A stretch of 64,000 bases of DNA. It comes from Bufo bufo (taxonomy: Eukaryota > Chordata > Amphibia > Anura > Bufonidae). Below are positions 52,608 through 63,806 of the stretch, piece by piece. The position numbers and the translations under genes were made by a program. The DNA is taken from NCBI RefSeq assembly GCF_905171765.1, contig NC_053395.1, forward strand, positions 190,653,577-190,717,576. Direction: 5' to 3'. Numbering within the stretch: the first letter of the stretch is position 1; each line of letters opens with the position of its first letter. The notes below the pieces were generated by a model. That model had not been told where the DNA came from. It ran no database searches and worked only from the letters and a program-made list of their open reading frames with translations.

Positions 52608-54780
52608 CAATAAAATGTAAATAGAAGCAGCACTATACGGTCCTTCGTCGATGTGAAAGTAATGCAGCAGCCTCACCGTCGAGGATCGGCTGGTATATCG
52701 TTCCAGATTTTTCGAGAGAGTTCTGTGCTGGTGGCGCTACATCGACGACATATTTTTAATCTGGACGGGGTACCATATCGGAACTTGATGATTCCATGCA
52801 CACCTGAGTTCTGGAGTCCAGGACCTGCAGTTCACAGTGACACATTCTGTCAGTGAGCTGCAGTTCCTGGACGTCCGAATTCTGGTGCAGGAGGGAATGA
52901 TCATAACTGATCTGTTCCAAAAACCCACGGATAAAAATACCTTATTGATGTATGATAGTAGCCATCCTCCTAGCATGGTGAACTCCCTACCATGGAGTCA
53001 ACTGCTGAGGGTACGACGTATTGTATCTGATGACACCCAGTTTGAATTTAGGGTGGATGAAATGTGCAGTAAGTTCAGGGATAGAGGATATCCTAAAAAA
53101 TTTATCAAACGCACTAGACAAAAAATTGCGACCACTGAACGTTGTTCCACCTTTACAAGGTCCTATAAAGAAGATATTCCCCGTATCCCCTTTGTGTCAA
53201 TTTATGGGGGAGACAGTGGAAGTATTGCTGCCATTCTTAGACAAGAATGGCAAATTCTGCATAAAGGATTGCCTAATGTCATTGAATTTACAGCCCCCCC
53301 AATGATGGCTTATAAGAGAAGCCCAAATCTACGTGACTAAATTGTAAAAGCAGACATAGGGGGTAAAGATATAGAGAGACAGAAGAGGTTGGCACCATTG
53401 AGGAGTGGCAATTTCCCTTGCCTTTCATGCTGCAACTGTAGTTGCATCATGAAAGGCGATGGTTTTGCGCACCCCTACAGCAGCAAGCTGTTTAAAATTA
53501 GAGGACACTATACATGTAGATCCACGGATGTGGTATACATGATACAGTGCCCATGCAGTCTGATTTACGTGGGGGAGACCACGATGGAGTTGAGAGAGAG
53601 AATTAATAAACATAAAAGTACAATAAGGAAAGGGGCATTAGATAAACCAGTTGCAAAACATTTCATTGAACATAACCATTCCATAAACCAATTAAGATTT
53701 AGTGCTATTGATAGTGTAGGATATTTGAGACGGGGTGGTGATAGAAAGAGAATCCTGAGAAGAAAGGAACTAAAATGGATTCACACCCTTAGGTCCCTTC
53801 AACCATTTGGCCTTAATATAGAATTCAACATCACTTCCATTGACTAAGTTGGGTAGCTAGTATGTCCCCCTAGGTATTGGGACATCTTGTTTTTATTATG
53901 CTAGATGTAAAATAGTCCTGGTGATTCATCCCTTACTCCTGAGGGTAGCCAATGGCCTCTAAATTCACTTAAGCGTCATTATTTCACTAATGGGTGATTC
54001 ATATTATGTATCCACAATATATGGTAGTTGTTTAATTATGTGTTTTTCTACCCGTTGTATTTTGATTTTCTCATTGATGGATGCATTTTAGACTATATGG
54101 CTACGCTGGATATGCGATTTTATGGTTCATGTTTAACGGTAGTGGTCCCATGTGATTGCTCAATGGTTTGATTTAAACAAGTTGGTTTCATTTCCACAGA
54201 TGCGTCCCCGTTACCATGGTGATGAGGCTGCACTACAATGACGCCGCTCGTAGGTGCTTGCGTGATTTGATCATCGGACGTATGAGGACTCGTCTTGATG
54301 ACGTTTGCGGGCATGACACGTGATCACGTACGTCATGGGGTTTTCGAGACAGCCGGTTGGCTGCATGAATGAGCGCCGTCAGTTGCCATGGACGCGGTTC
54401 GACGCATCTTATCAAGCAAGTGTTACTGCGCGCGGCTGCGCACTTCACATGGGACAACGCCGACTTGACCAACATCGCCAATCTATGTCTACAACCAACA
54501 TCGCATTTCTATGTTTACAACCAGGTGGAAGGTAATAACCTATTAGGTGATTACATGACCAATAGTGATTGGTAGATGAGGTGAACAGTGATCAGCATTG
54601 GTGATTGGAAGGGGTGTGTTTTTATATGTGGGGTATATATATGTGTAACAATGTTGATGTCATTAGGCTTGACAAAGGCTGAGTTTCAGCCGAAACGTTG
54701 CTGTTTTTACTTGTCTTGAGGTCGAAATAAAAGATTGGATGATGTGAGATGCTGCCGGTGCCATTCTTTTTCTACATTTA
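52608..54780 (+). mobile_element. 5'-truncated Penelope-like retroelement, 15-bp TSD
   Basis: Flanked by CTATGCTCTGGAAAG at 52593-52607 and 54781-54795, a perfect 15-base duplication. Contains the end of a reverse transcriptase and a GIY-YIG endonuclease on the plus strand, then a 900-base 3' region. The 3' end has a GGCTGAGTTTCAGCC hairpin followed by GAAACG (54679-54699), an AATAAA at 54726-54731 and TGCTGCCGGTGCCATTC near the terminus. About 70 bases at the 5' end (52608-52680) read backwards like a diverged copy of the 3' terminus. Penelope-like elements often carry such inverted or partial terminal repeats. Confidence 0.88.
52690..53847 (+). pseudogene. Penelope-like reverse transcriptase end plus GIY-YIG endonuclease
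   Basis: The polymerase is cut off just before its active site: WRYIDDIFLIWTG with the YIDD catalytic motif at 52738-52749. Two frameshifts follow (about 52780-52830). The frame then runs THSVSELQFLDVRILVQEG, LFQKPTDKNTLLMYDSSHPP and the connector, with one in-frame TAA at 53338-53340 (NLRD-stop-IVKADIG). After it come CLSCCNCSCIMKG (a Cys-rich linker) and the endonuclease: VVYMIQCPC at 53530-53556 (GIY-like), IYVGET with YVG at 53566-53574 (YIG-like), ELRERINKHK and KHFIEHNH. It ends at 53847. The endonuclease nicks target DNA to prime reverse transcription. The protein is truncated and broken, so inactive. Confidence 0.9.
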
Positions 54781-54906
54781 CTATGCTCTGGAAAGGTCAT
54801 CAATATCAGATCGGTAGGGGCCAGAATCCCCCTACCGAGACCAATTTGATAATTGAGGATAGGATAGGATAGGTCATCATTATCTTTACCCACATAACCC
54901 CTTTAA

Positions 54907-56349
54907 GCTTGCCATACACATGCAATAGCTAACGTCACGCTTGTTTTGCTGACACTGATTCCTCCTGACTCTCCTATATTGAATAGGAAGAGGAGAATAA
55001 CCTGATTCCAGACACCTTTGGTGGCGGCTTATCTCTCCTGGGAATAGGATATAGAATAGGATATAGAGGGATCAGCTCATTGATGGCCGAGTTTCTAATT
55101 AACACATTAACACATGAGATGCAATTTGGCTGACATTAATCTAGTCTGTGTGGCCACTTTTTGAAAATCTGGTATAAAAAGGGTTATAGAGGTCTTGTAA
55201 CCAAAGCTAAAATATTTATTAATTTATTATTAGGTTTTTGTTTTTGGAATTTAAACTTATAAAATATTGAATGGTGTTTGATGGTGGGCCACAAGTGATC
55301 TATCAGCAGTGGTAGAACTCAAGGGGTTGCAGATGTAGAAAGTATAACTGAGCTCCATCTTCTGGATGGCCCTTAGACATATATGAAAGAAAGAATATAA
55401 GAAGATGATGCAATGGGACAATAACAATAACTTATAGGGACTGCTCAATTTGGGGAAAAAAACACATTCAGGTTCCTTATTGAAGATTGATCACTTATTG
55501 CCATGTTCCCCTCAATGTGTCCCGGTCAGTGTCAGACTGAGGTTCCTTGGGCACACCAGAGGAAATTTTTCTCAGGGCCCAACCTCTATATCATTAATAA
55601 GGTCTAATAGGTTTTGAAGCAAAGAATTTAATGGCAAGTGATTAGCTCTAAATGGGTTTCATCTGGATGATTACTCTTCACTCTGTAGACTATGGCCATT
55701 TTAGGTTGTGTATGTTTTTTTAATGATTAGAGCGACTTGAAAGTACTCAGAGTTCCAGTCATAACCATCTCTTTGTATAGATTTTTATTTTTCAGAACAT
55801 AATGAGGATGCATAATGGATACAGCCAGGATGTATTACCCTAACGGAAGCGTTTTTGCTGATCCATGACGGACCAAGCAAAAACATAGATGTGAAAGCCA
55901 TAGATTTTCCCTTCTACTAAACTAACACTTTGGTGCTTTCCGTATCATTATTTTTGTGCTGTCTTTATACATTTTTAACCCCTTTCTTACCTTGTGATTT
56001 TCCATGTTTTTTTTTTTTTATTATTTCATTTTTTATTCTCTGCCTTCTCAGAGCCATAAATATTTTTCCAAAAAAATCTAATTCACAAAGATGTATGAGG
56101 TATTTTTTTTTTCCGGGTCACATTGCACTTTATAATAGTGCCATTTTATGTTACAAACGATGAAGTGAGAAGCTGGAAAAAAGTTTCAAATAAGGTGGAA
56201 ATGGAAAAAAAAATGCATTTCCACTATTTTACGGGTTTTGTTTTTACAGCGTTCCCTATGCGGTAAAAGTGACCTGTTAAATACATTAGAAAAAACCTTG
56301 GAAATGTTTGTATTCTTTCCTCTTCTTACCCCCATAACTTTTTCTTATC
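54907..56349. other. No gene seen; old hAT-like fragment at 55531
   Basis: 55531-55660 (CAGTGTCAGACTGAGGTTCC, TGGCAAGTGATTAGCTC) is related to the unassigned repeat at 21740-21917. 55780-56350 is A/T-rich with homopolymer tracts in the style of the TTAA element at 252. No exon. Confidence 0.45.
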
Positions 56350-56351
56350 TA

Positions 56352-57287
56352 CAGTACAGACCAAAAGTTTGGACACACCTTCTCATTCAAGAGTTTTCTT
56401 TATTTTCATGACTATGAAGGCATCAAAACTATGAATTAACACATGTGGAATATATACATAACAAACAAGTGTGAAACAACTGAAAATATGTCATATTCTA
56501 GGTTCTCAAAGTAGCCACCTTTTGCTTTGATTACTGCTTTTCACACTCTTGGCATTCTCTTGATGAGCTTCAAGAGGTAGTCCCCTGAAATGGTCTTCCA
56601 ACAGTCTTGAAGGAGTTCCAGAGATGCTTAGCACTTGTTGGCCCTTTTGCCTTCACTCTGCGGTCCAGCTCACCCCAAAACCATCTCGATTGGGTTCAGG
56701 TCCGGTGACTGTGGAGGCCAGGTCATCTGGCGCAGCACCCCATCACTCTCCTTCATGGTCAAATAGCCCTTACTTTCAAAGTTTTCCCAATTTTCGGCTG
56801 ACTGACTGACCTTCATTTCTTAAAGTAATGATGGCCACTCATTTTTCTTTACTTAGCTGCTTTTTTTCTTGCCATAATACAAATTCTAACAGTCTATTCA
56901 GTAGGACTATCAGCTGTGTATCCACCTGACTTCTCCTCAATGCAACTGATGGTCCCAACCCCATTTATAAGGCAAGAAATCCCACTTATTAAACCTGACA
57001 GGGCACACCTGTGAAGTGAAAACCATTTCAGGGGACTACCTCTTGAAGCTCATCAAGAGAATGCCAAGAGTGTGAAAAGCAGTAATCAAAGCAAAAGGTG
57101 GCTACTTTGAAGAACCTAGAATATGACATATTTTCAGTTGTTTCACACTTGTTTGTTATGTATATAATTCCACATGTGTTAATTCATAGTTTTGATGCCT
57201 TCAGTGTGAATCTACAATTTGCATAGTCATGAAAATAAAGAAAACTCTTTGAATGAGAAGGTGTGTCCAAACTTTTGGTCTGTACTG
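56352..57287 (-). mobile_element. Internally deleted Tc1 element, copy 2
   Basis: Same termini as 37634-38572 (CAGTACAGACCAAAAGTTTG and complement), TA flanks at 56350-56351 and 57288-57289, and the same internal deletion joint (TTTTCGGCTGACTGACTGAC). 936 bases. Several single-base differences and short indels break the remaining C-terminal transposase frame (for example GAGTTCCAGAGATGC against GAGTTCCCACAGATGC). Confidence 0.92.
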
Positions 57288-57289
57288 TA

Positions 57290-59002
57290 TGTCTACAGTT
57301 CACAGCATACTGTACTCCTTCAATCATTTTGGACAGGGTCTATCTTACCATGTAAATCAATATATTGTACATGTTCACCCCTAGACCTCTGCCCCCTATG
57401 CCCAAGCTATGACTCTTCCATTGAGATTGGATGACCCCAGTATACAAATTGCTGCAATGCAGTAAATAAGCAAAACAAAAAGATTAAGAGGGTCATTTAG
57501 TAAGTGATAAACGCCAGTTTAACCTTTGTGCTGCAATCTGTGACTTCCTCGCTCACGCCAGGTCTAAAAATGGGTGTGTGTAGTGGACGGAGAAGGGGAC
57601 GGGCCGCCAGACTTGTCTCAATTATCATTTTCTACGCCTGTTTTAGGCGCAAAAAATGTTCTAAATCTACGGCAGCAAGGGAGCTGGCATAGAATTAAAC
57701 CGGCGGTGAATGCGCTGAAGTTATGCAAATTAGGCAAATCCACCGACAGTGCAGGGGTTATTAAGACTGGCATCTAAAACGCCGGTCTTAACAAATGACC
57801 CCATAAGTTTCTAACATCATAGAAGGAATTTAAAAGACACAAACCGAGAAAGATGAAAATCTTATAATCTATATCAAAGGAGATGTTCTGGCAGAAAGTC
57901 CATGTAATATTTTAAAATTCCTTTCACAAATCCTACAGCAGCTTATAGTAAGGTGACAGGTCCATCTTAAGAACGAGATGATTACAGGTAACCAAGCCAA
58001 GTGTGACAATAATAAAAGATTTGATCCATAAATTTCCTCTTTATTCTGCCAATCTATTTGCAATCCTGCTGGAACTTTCTATGACATTTGATGCATTGAT
58101 GAATAGAAACTACTGGCTGCCAGTCCCACTTTCAAGTTAGACAAAAGCCCGTGTCTCCAAAGTCCTGAATCAGTGTCTATTAAGCTAAAACTTCTTAATA
58201 CCTGTACATAAAGCAGGAGATGTTTAGGTGCAATTCTAAAGGTTGAGTGGAAAGTTTTAATGATGCATGTCACAAAAAAGGTATGAAACTCTCTGTAAAG
58301 GCAGAACATTAAAATTAGATAATGCAAGAGAATTCAGAAAAAAAAAACTGCTGAGAAGTATGACAGCATACTTCTGCTCAATGGTTCAGGGGTAAATGGA
58401 GTGTCAATGTACTTTATACTTAAAGAGCACTATATTCAAAAGGCTATTTTACTTTCAAATAAAGCTCTAAAATTTATGAATGTACTTTGTATATTACTGT
58501 AGCATGGGTTTTAAGATCTCCACCTGCTCTTGCCGTATAGAATTCTTCATTATTTTCTTCTGTAGAGTGCATTCTGCCATTAAGGTACATGAGAGAAATC
58601 TCTGAGTGTGAGTTGCAATCTCTTGTACAAGCAATGGAAGATAGTGAAATCGCTATACTCATTTCCCTAGCAACACCAGTTTCATGTAGAATTCCAGTAA
58701 GGGAATTGCAATGGATATGCCTTTAGGTAATTTATTGTATGTACCTTAAGAAATGCTCTCTCCTGCTCGGTGATATATGTCTGACAAACAGGAAAAGACT
58801 GCAGGACACAAGATGAATGACGTAATGAATTATAACATAGATAACTTACATGAACCAAATATAACAATGGCCACTAAATGGCAGCAAAGTACACTTAACA
58901 TTGTGGTTATCAGCCAGAACACAATATAATTCTGATGAATTCTAAATAAGAGCCATAGCTGGAGCCAAGGTGAAATAAGGCCTAACCTTGGAGGCATTTA
59001 CA
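57290..59002. other. No gene seen; one MITE-like unit and a duplicated block
   Basis: 57490-57802 begins GGGTCATTTAGTAAGTGATA and ends CTTAACAAATGACCCC, with inner AACGCCAGTTTAACC/GGCATCTAAAACGCCGG, and is a probable palindromic MITE. 57803-58625 shows nothing named. 58626-58815 is one copy of a local duplication. Confidence 0.5.
58626..58815. repeat. Local direct duplication, copy 1
   Basis: TACAAGCAATGGAAGATAGT to GCAGGACACAAGATG. Shares order and most bases with 60062-60265: GTGAAATCGCTATA, CATTTCCCT.GCAACACCAGTT, CATGTAGAATTCCAGTAAGG and TTGCAATGGAT. Not bounded by inverted termini. Confidence 0.88.
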
Positions 59003-59006
59003 TTAA

Positions 59007-59290
59007 AGGGGTTTTCTGGGACTTGAATATTGATGACCGACCCTTAGAGTAGACCATCTATATCCATTAGATAAGGATCAGACTCCTGGCACCACCACCG
59101 ATAATTTTTTTAAAGAGGCGGTGGTGCTTGCACACAGGAAAATGCACCGTACATTGTATTGTATATGACCACAGCCCTTAACCCGTAACAGTTCATTGGC
59201 AAGGGTGCCGGGAGTCGGACCCACACCGATCTGATATGAATGACCTATCCTGAGGGCAGGTTATCAATTTTAAAATCCCAGAAAACCCCT
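59007..59290. mobile_element. TTAA MITE (AGGGGTTTTCTGGGACTTGA)
   Basis: TTAA at 59003-59006 and 59291-59294. Ends AGGGGTTTTCTGGGACTT and TTTTAAAATCCCAGAAAACCCCT. Inner GAATATTGATGACCGACCC and ATGAATGACCTATCCTGAGG. 284 bases, no coding capacity. Confidence 0.88.
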
Positions 59291-59294
59291 TTAA

Positions 59295-60061
59295 AGTCAG
59301 GTCAGATAGATGTATATCAACCGAAGCACTGTGCGTCATAGGTTTATTGAAATACAGTCAGTATGTTATTATCCCTAGTTCACACCACAGGTCTAAAGTG
59401 CATGAGAAAATGTCTTGTGACAATAAGGCACTTGATTTATACATTGCTGCCTATTCCTCCGTGTACCGCTCTGCTTGTTCAGAAGCGTGCTATAAATATG
59501 ATGAACCTGCCTGTGTACAAGTCTGCAATAAAACAAGTAATACCCCTGCATCTGCTTTAATATTCATTTTCCATGTTGACATTTAATGTCAGCATCTCAG
59601 CCTCACATATAATACAATACAGTATTAGAGATGTCTGCTTGCAGCCCGATTTTACCAATGATAATAACTTTCCAGTTTTCATGTTGATGCTGACCTTTAA
59701 CTACCAGTCCCAGCTTGCATATCATTATAACATCCTCACATAGTAGTGTATAATCAGCGTGTGTATCATGTAATACAATCAGCTTCTAGTGCGTTCCATC
59801 TCAGAATGAAGATTAATAAATATTCTTTATTATGTACCAGTCCTGGTATAGTAATGCGCTCACCAGAGTAAAAAAAGGATCAGGATTCCTTAAAAAAAGT
59901 TTGCATATTCCAGAAATATTGATAATGCACTTCAACCCCATTCACTTAAATGAGAGCTGCAATACCAGTCACAGACTATAGGCACTTTTTTGGGGGGTAA
60001 AAAAAAGCAGGAACTGTTATTAATCACTAGACCAATGGTCCTCACTGCATGACCACATCTC
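59295..60061. other. No gene seen
   Basis: Ordinary sequence. Two short plus-strand frames around 59350-59580 lack any recognisable domain. Confidence 0.4.
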
Positions 60062-60265
60062 TACAAGCAATGGAAGATAGTGAAATCGCTATAATCATTT
60101 CCCTGGCAACACCAGTTGCATGTAGAATTCCAGTAAGGGAGTTGCAATGGATGATCATTTATTGAATGTACCTTGAGAAATGATGATAGAGATCAAAAGA
60201 AAATCCCCTCTTCTGCTCTGTCATTCATGTCTGACGAAAAGGAAACGAGTGCAGGACACAAGATG
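60062..60265. repeat. Local direct duplication, copy 2
   Basis: Same orientation as 58626-58815, offset about 1.44 kb. Contains the same blocks with short indels (TTGCAATGGATGATCATTTA against TTGCAATGGATATGCC). The TTAA MITE at 59007 lies between the copies. Confidence 0.88.
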
Positions 60266-60474
60266 TGTCTTTGCTTTTTTGGCTCTGCAAGGATGACATA
60301 CTTGACTACTTCATGTGGCCGCTGCGGTAAATCACTGTCCTCACCATCTGGTGGGGTGGTCAGGCACATCATCACCGCAGCAATGGCAGAAAAGTCTGGC
60401 TGGAAGGCTGGAGAGGTGCTGCTGGGACAGTGGAGGGTTCAGTAGGTGAGTAAGGCTTCTTTTTAATTTTATAA

Positions 60475-60761
60475 GGCTATTTTCACATTTGCAGCACAGC
60501 TCTCTGGCAGGCTGTTCCGGCATAGAATGATGGGCATCAGCCGGAAAAAAATGTTGCTTACAGTGTTTTTTTTGTCCTGCCAAATCTTGTCATATTTGCC
60601 GGGTAGCGACCGGATCTCCCACATACACCATTATATGTAGTTAATGGGGCTGGCGGCCATTCCGATAGCATCCAGCAATGTTGGATCCATAGAACTCCAG
60701 CAGGCTGCTCTCTGCCTGAACAGCCTGTCAGAGAGCTGTGCCGCAAATGTGAAAGTTGACC
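60475..60761. mobile_element. Harbinger-like palindromic MITE
   Basis: Left TAA at 60472-60474, then GGCTATTTTCACATTTGC and CAGCTCTCTGGCAGGCTGTT; right AACAGCCTGTCAGAGAGCTG and GCAAATGTGAAAGTTGACC. The right flank is TTC, so the duplication has decayed. 287 bases. Confidence 0.75.
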
Positions 60762-60765
60762 TTCC

Positions 60766-62490
60766 TAATTTGTCAGCTCATTTTTGGGGTCGTGAAGGGG
60801 AGAATACATAATTTTGCAAATAGTTCATCCATTGGCATTCAATCAATAAAATATAGTGCAGTGTCTATTAGTTACTAATTTGTCACCCAACAATGCCGGC
60901 TCTGTCAAAGCACTTCACAGCTCAATATAGCTAGGATAAGGAATATAAAGTTGTAGATACAGAGAAAAGTCATTTACTTGGATTTTCTACTTACTGTAGA
61001 TTAGAAATAAACTACAGAAATTCATCTTTTGCCTCTTGCCTGTACATGCAGATTTTTTTGGCCAGGATGCCGCTGTGTGATAATAAACCAGACAATGCAG
61101 CATCTTCCCAGATCCAGAGTTCATTTTCTACATCGACGTTCAATAAAGAACTTTAAAAAACTCAACTTTTTTCCTCCATTTTTAAGAGAAATGAAATCCT
61201 GCTGCTTAAGTTTCCGTTTCTATGTGTGCTCATGGCTAGTCTTCATTTGTAACCTCCGTCTTGTTTCTCTCCATTATAATTATCAGAAGCATTTGTTACA
61301 GAAGATTAAGTAAACTGTGCGGATTGCATTAAATCGGCCCTGCTTGAGACGTAGGTCTTGAAGGATTTGGTGCGCATCAATCTTCCTTCCTCATAAGGCT
61401 CCTCTCATGTAACAGTTGGTCTAATAAAACTGTGCAATTAGTTTCAGTCAATAAAAATATTTAATCTGTACTTTGTTTGCAAACAACTTTATTAAATATC
61501 TGGCGCTGATGAAATATGACCCCCGAGGAAGGCATGCTAAAGTATGAATCTCATTAGTAATGCATCACTTGTTAAGCATATCAAAAATTCTATAGCAAGA
61601 CATTTTAAGTTTATAGAGATTTATTGTGCAATCATTTCTGAGAGTTGATACCTAATTGACCAAATTGTCTAATTACCAACATAGACTTTGGCAGTTGGCG
61701 CCAGGTATTCATAATTGTTTAATGGGGGTTTATATAGGTAACAGTGAGTAATTAGATTGAAATAATAAATATACTTATGGTTCGCAGTTGGAGGTCGGAC
61801 TTGCTCAGCACAGTGGAGGAGAATAAAGGAGGAAGACGTGTGAAATCAGTGTCAGTTCAGTAATGATATAGGAGGTGACCTGTTGCCAGTCAATATATTT
61901 CGAGCTGCATTCTTTTCACGCCAATGGGAGGGTTTTTTCTGCTGGATCTTCAGGACCCACTCTGCTTCAGATACGTGGCCCACCAGAGGTTAAACAATCC
62001 AACCCTGGGCATTTACACAGAATCAACGTACGGTATTCATCTTTACTATGGTCTTCAAGACTCATAATGGCCTGAGACCCACCATTGACTAAAGACAAAC
62101 TAAAGCCTTACTACTGATATACAAAAAGCTGGGCACCGGGTTATTTTTTCACATGCTACATGTTGGTTTAAATGACACCTACTTTACTTTGTATCATGTA
62201 TGTCATATTCAGCTATGTTTATTCATCGGGTCCTAGAACTTAGAGGCATATGAGCCACATCATTGCAACAGGGTGACAGATATGTCCACGTGCTTGCAGC
62301 TCTGTCTCATGTTGTAATTAATAATTATTTAAGAAATTCTCCAAAAAACTGAGAAAAACATGGAGTTATTACATAAACTGTCAAGTCTCTTTGTCCCTCT
62401 ATGTATTAAGATCATGGTCTTGAGCCAAAGTCAAGACTGTATTCAGGGATTGGTGTTCCCTATTCACTTCTTTAAGAGTTAGGGAGTCCT
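60766..62490. other. No gene seen; 61440-61760 may be conserved regulatory DNA
   Basis: Free of repeat signatures. 61440-61760 is rich in TAATTA/ATTA-type homeodomain cores (ATCTCATTAGTAATGCATC, CTAATTACCAACATAG, GTAATTAGATTG) and ATTTAAT motifs. This is suggestive of a developmental enhancer but A/T richness alone would give some. No exon seen. Confidence 0.4.
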
Positions 62491-62494
62491 GTAG

Positions 62495-62742
62495 AAGTGA
62501 AAGGAAAGCACATTTTCATGCACGGCCACCTCCCCATTCAAATCAATGGGACTGCTGGAAATAGCCTGTTCTGGTCTATTTGTGGGACTCCCATAGTGGA
62601 GAATGGAAGGTGGCTATGCTTAAGCGGTGTGCTCGCCTTCCCTTTGGGGAACCGGTTCTGGAGATAGGAGAGGTCCTACCTATTTGACATTGGTGGCATA
62701 GCCTAGTGATATGCCACCAATGTGTGAGATGACACAACCCCT
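62495..62742. mobile_element. Partial MITE of the 17133 family
   Basis: Right end GATATGCCACCAATGTGTGA to CACAACCCCT matches 17525-17561. The interior CAATGGGACTGCTGGAAATA and TTCTGGAGATAGGAGAGGTCC correspond to the other copies. The left end is worn and the right flank is TGAA. Confidence 0.6.
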
Positions 62743-63217
62743 TGAAAAATAAATTTGGACTTTTAAACCTCTACTATATAAACTCTATCCCTTTTGTGGT
62801 CTGGTTTGTGATATTGTCCCATCAAAATTGAGGTAAGTATAGCAAGTGTGCAATAACACACTTGTCAGGCAAATACAAAGGGAAAGGAGGAAAATACCAA
62901 AAGTCAACCCCTTCTTGAAATGTCTAATTCAATCTCTATATACTGTTAACCCTCTAAGTTTGGCGCTTGATCATTCTCACTTTCTTATACTATATTACAA
63001 AGGTGATATGGCCCCCAGGACCTGTGTTTTACACCACTCTAGAAGGAGGGGACATCTCAACTCTCTATAAGTCTTCATGCACACCACCGTGTCCATATAT
63101 CTGTTTGCAAACCATAGATCCACAAAATACAGATAACTTCCATATGCATTCAGAATTTTTCTCACTCTCATCGATAGAAATTACTATTCTTGGCTGCAAT
63201 GCGGACACATTCTATAA
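62743..63217. other. No gene seen
   Basis: A/T-rich, no paired termini or exon-like frames. Confidence 0.4.
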
Positions 63218-63541
63218 GGCTGCTTTCACACTAGCGTTAACATTTTCCGGTATTGATATCCGTCATATGGTCTCAATACCGGAAAAAAAACGCTTCCGTT
63301 TTGTCCCCATTCATTGTCAATGGGGACAAAACATAACTGAACAGAACGGAGTGCTCCAAAATGCATTCCCTTCTCATACCGGAGAGCAAACCGCACCATC
63401 TGACACAATAGAAAACGGATCAGTCCCCCATTGAACTCAATGGAGTTCATGACGGATCTGTCTTGGCTATGTTAAAGATAATACAACCGGATCCGTTCAT
63501 AACGGATGCAGATGGTTGTATTATCAGTAACGGAAGCGTTT
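63218..63541. mobile_element. Harbinger-like MITE, truncated copy of the 31634 family
   Basis: TAA at 63215-63217, then GGCTGCTTTCACACTAGCG and CATTTTCCGGTATTGATATC. It reads opposite to 31634-32089 and carries the same GTTTTGTCCCCATTCATTG, GATCAGTCCCCCATTG and GGATGCAGATGGTTGTATTA blocks. It stops near 63541 (AACGGAAGCG) without the second terminus. Confidence 0.75.
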
Positions 63542-63802
63542 GTATTATCTTTAACAAAAATCTACATGTGCATGGCTCCATGGAAATGCATGGGTCAGTG
63601 TGCCACCTGTAAAAAATGCTGATAACACATGAATGAAAAATACACTCATATGCATGAAGATTAAGCCCATAGCAGCTAACTGGGCTGCCTTTCCCACATC
63701 TATGCCAGGGGGCTGACAGGGTGCATGCTCTAAATGCTGGGTAGTGTACAGATCACTAATGAGAAGACAGTAGAGCTAGGAGAATGCCTAGTCAACAAAT
63801 AC
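63542..63802. other. No gene seen
   Basis: Begins with a second GTATTATCTTTAAC copied from the MITE interior, then ordinary sequence up to the next TTAA. Confidence 0.35.
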
Positions 63803-63806
63803 TTAA

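Larger units (their letters stand above)
52563..54902. mobile_element. TTAA MITE split by a Penelope-like element
   Basis: TTAA at 52559-52562 and 54903-54906. Left part AGAGGTTATTCGGGAATTAC then TTGATGACCTATGCTCTGG; right part AAAGGTCATCAATATCAGAT to CCCACATAACCCCT. Removing the insertion and one 15-base duplication leaves a MITE of about 150 bases of the same family as 51188-51459. Confidence 0.85.
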
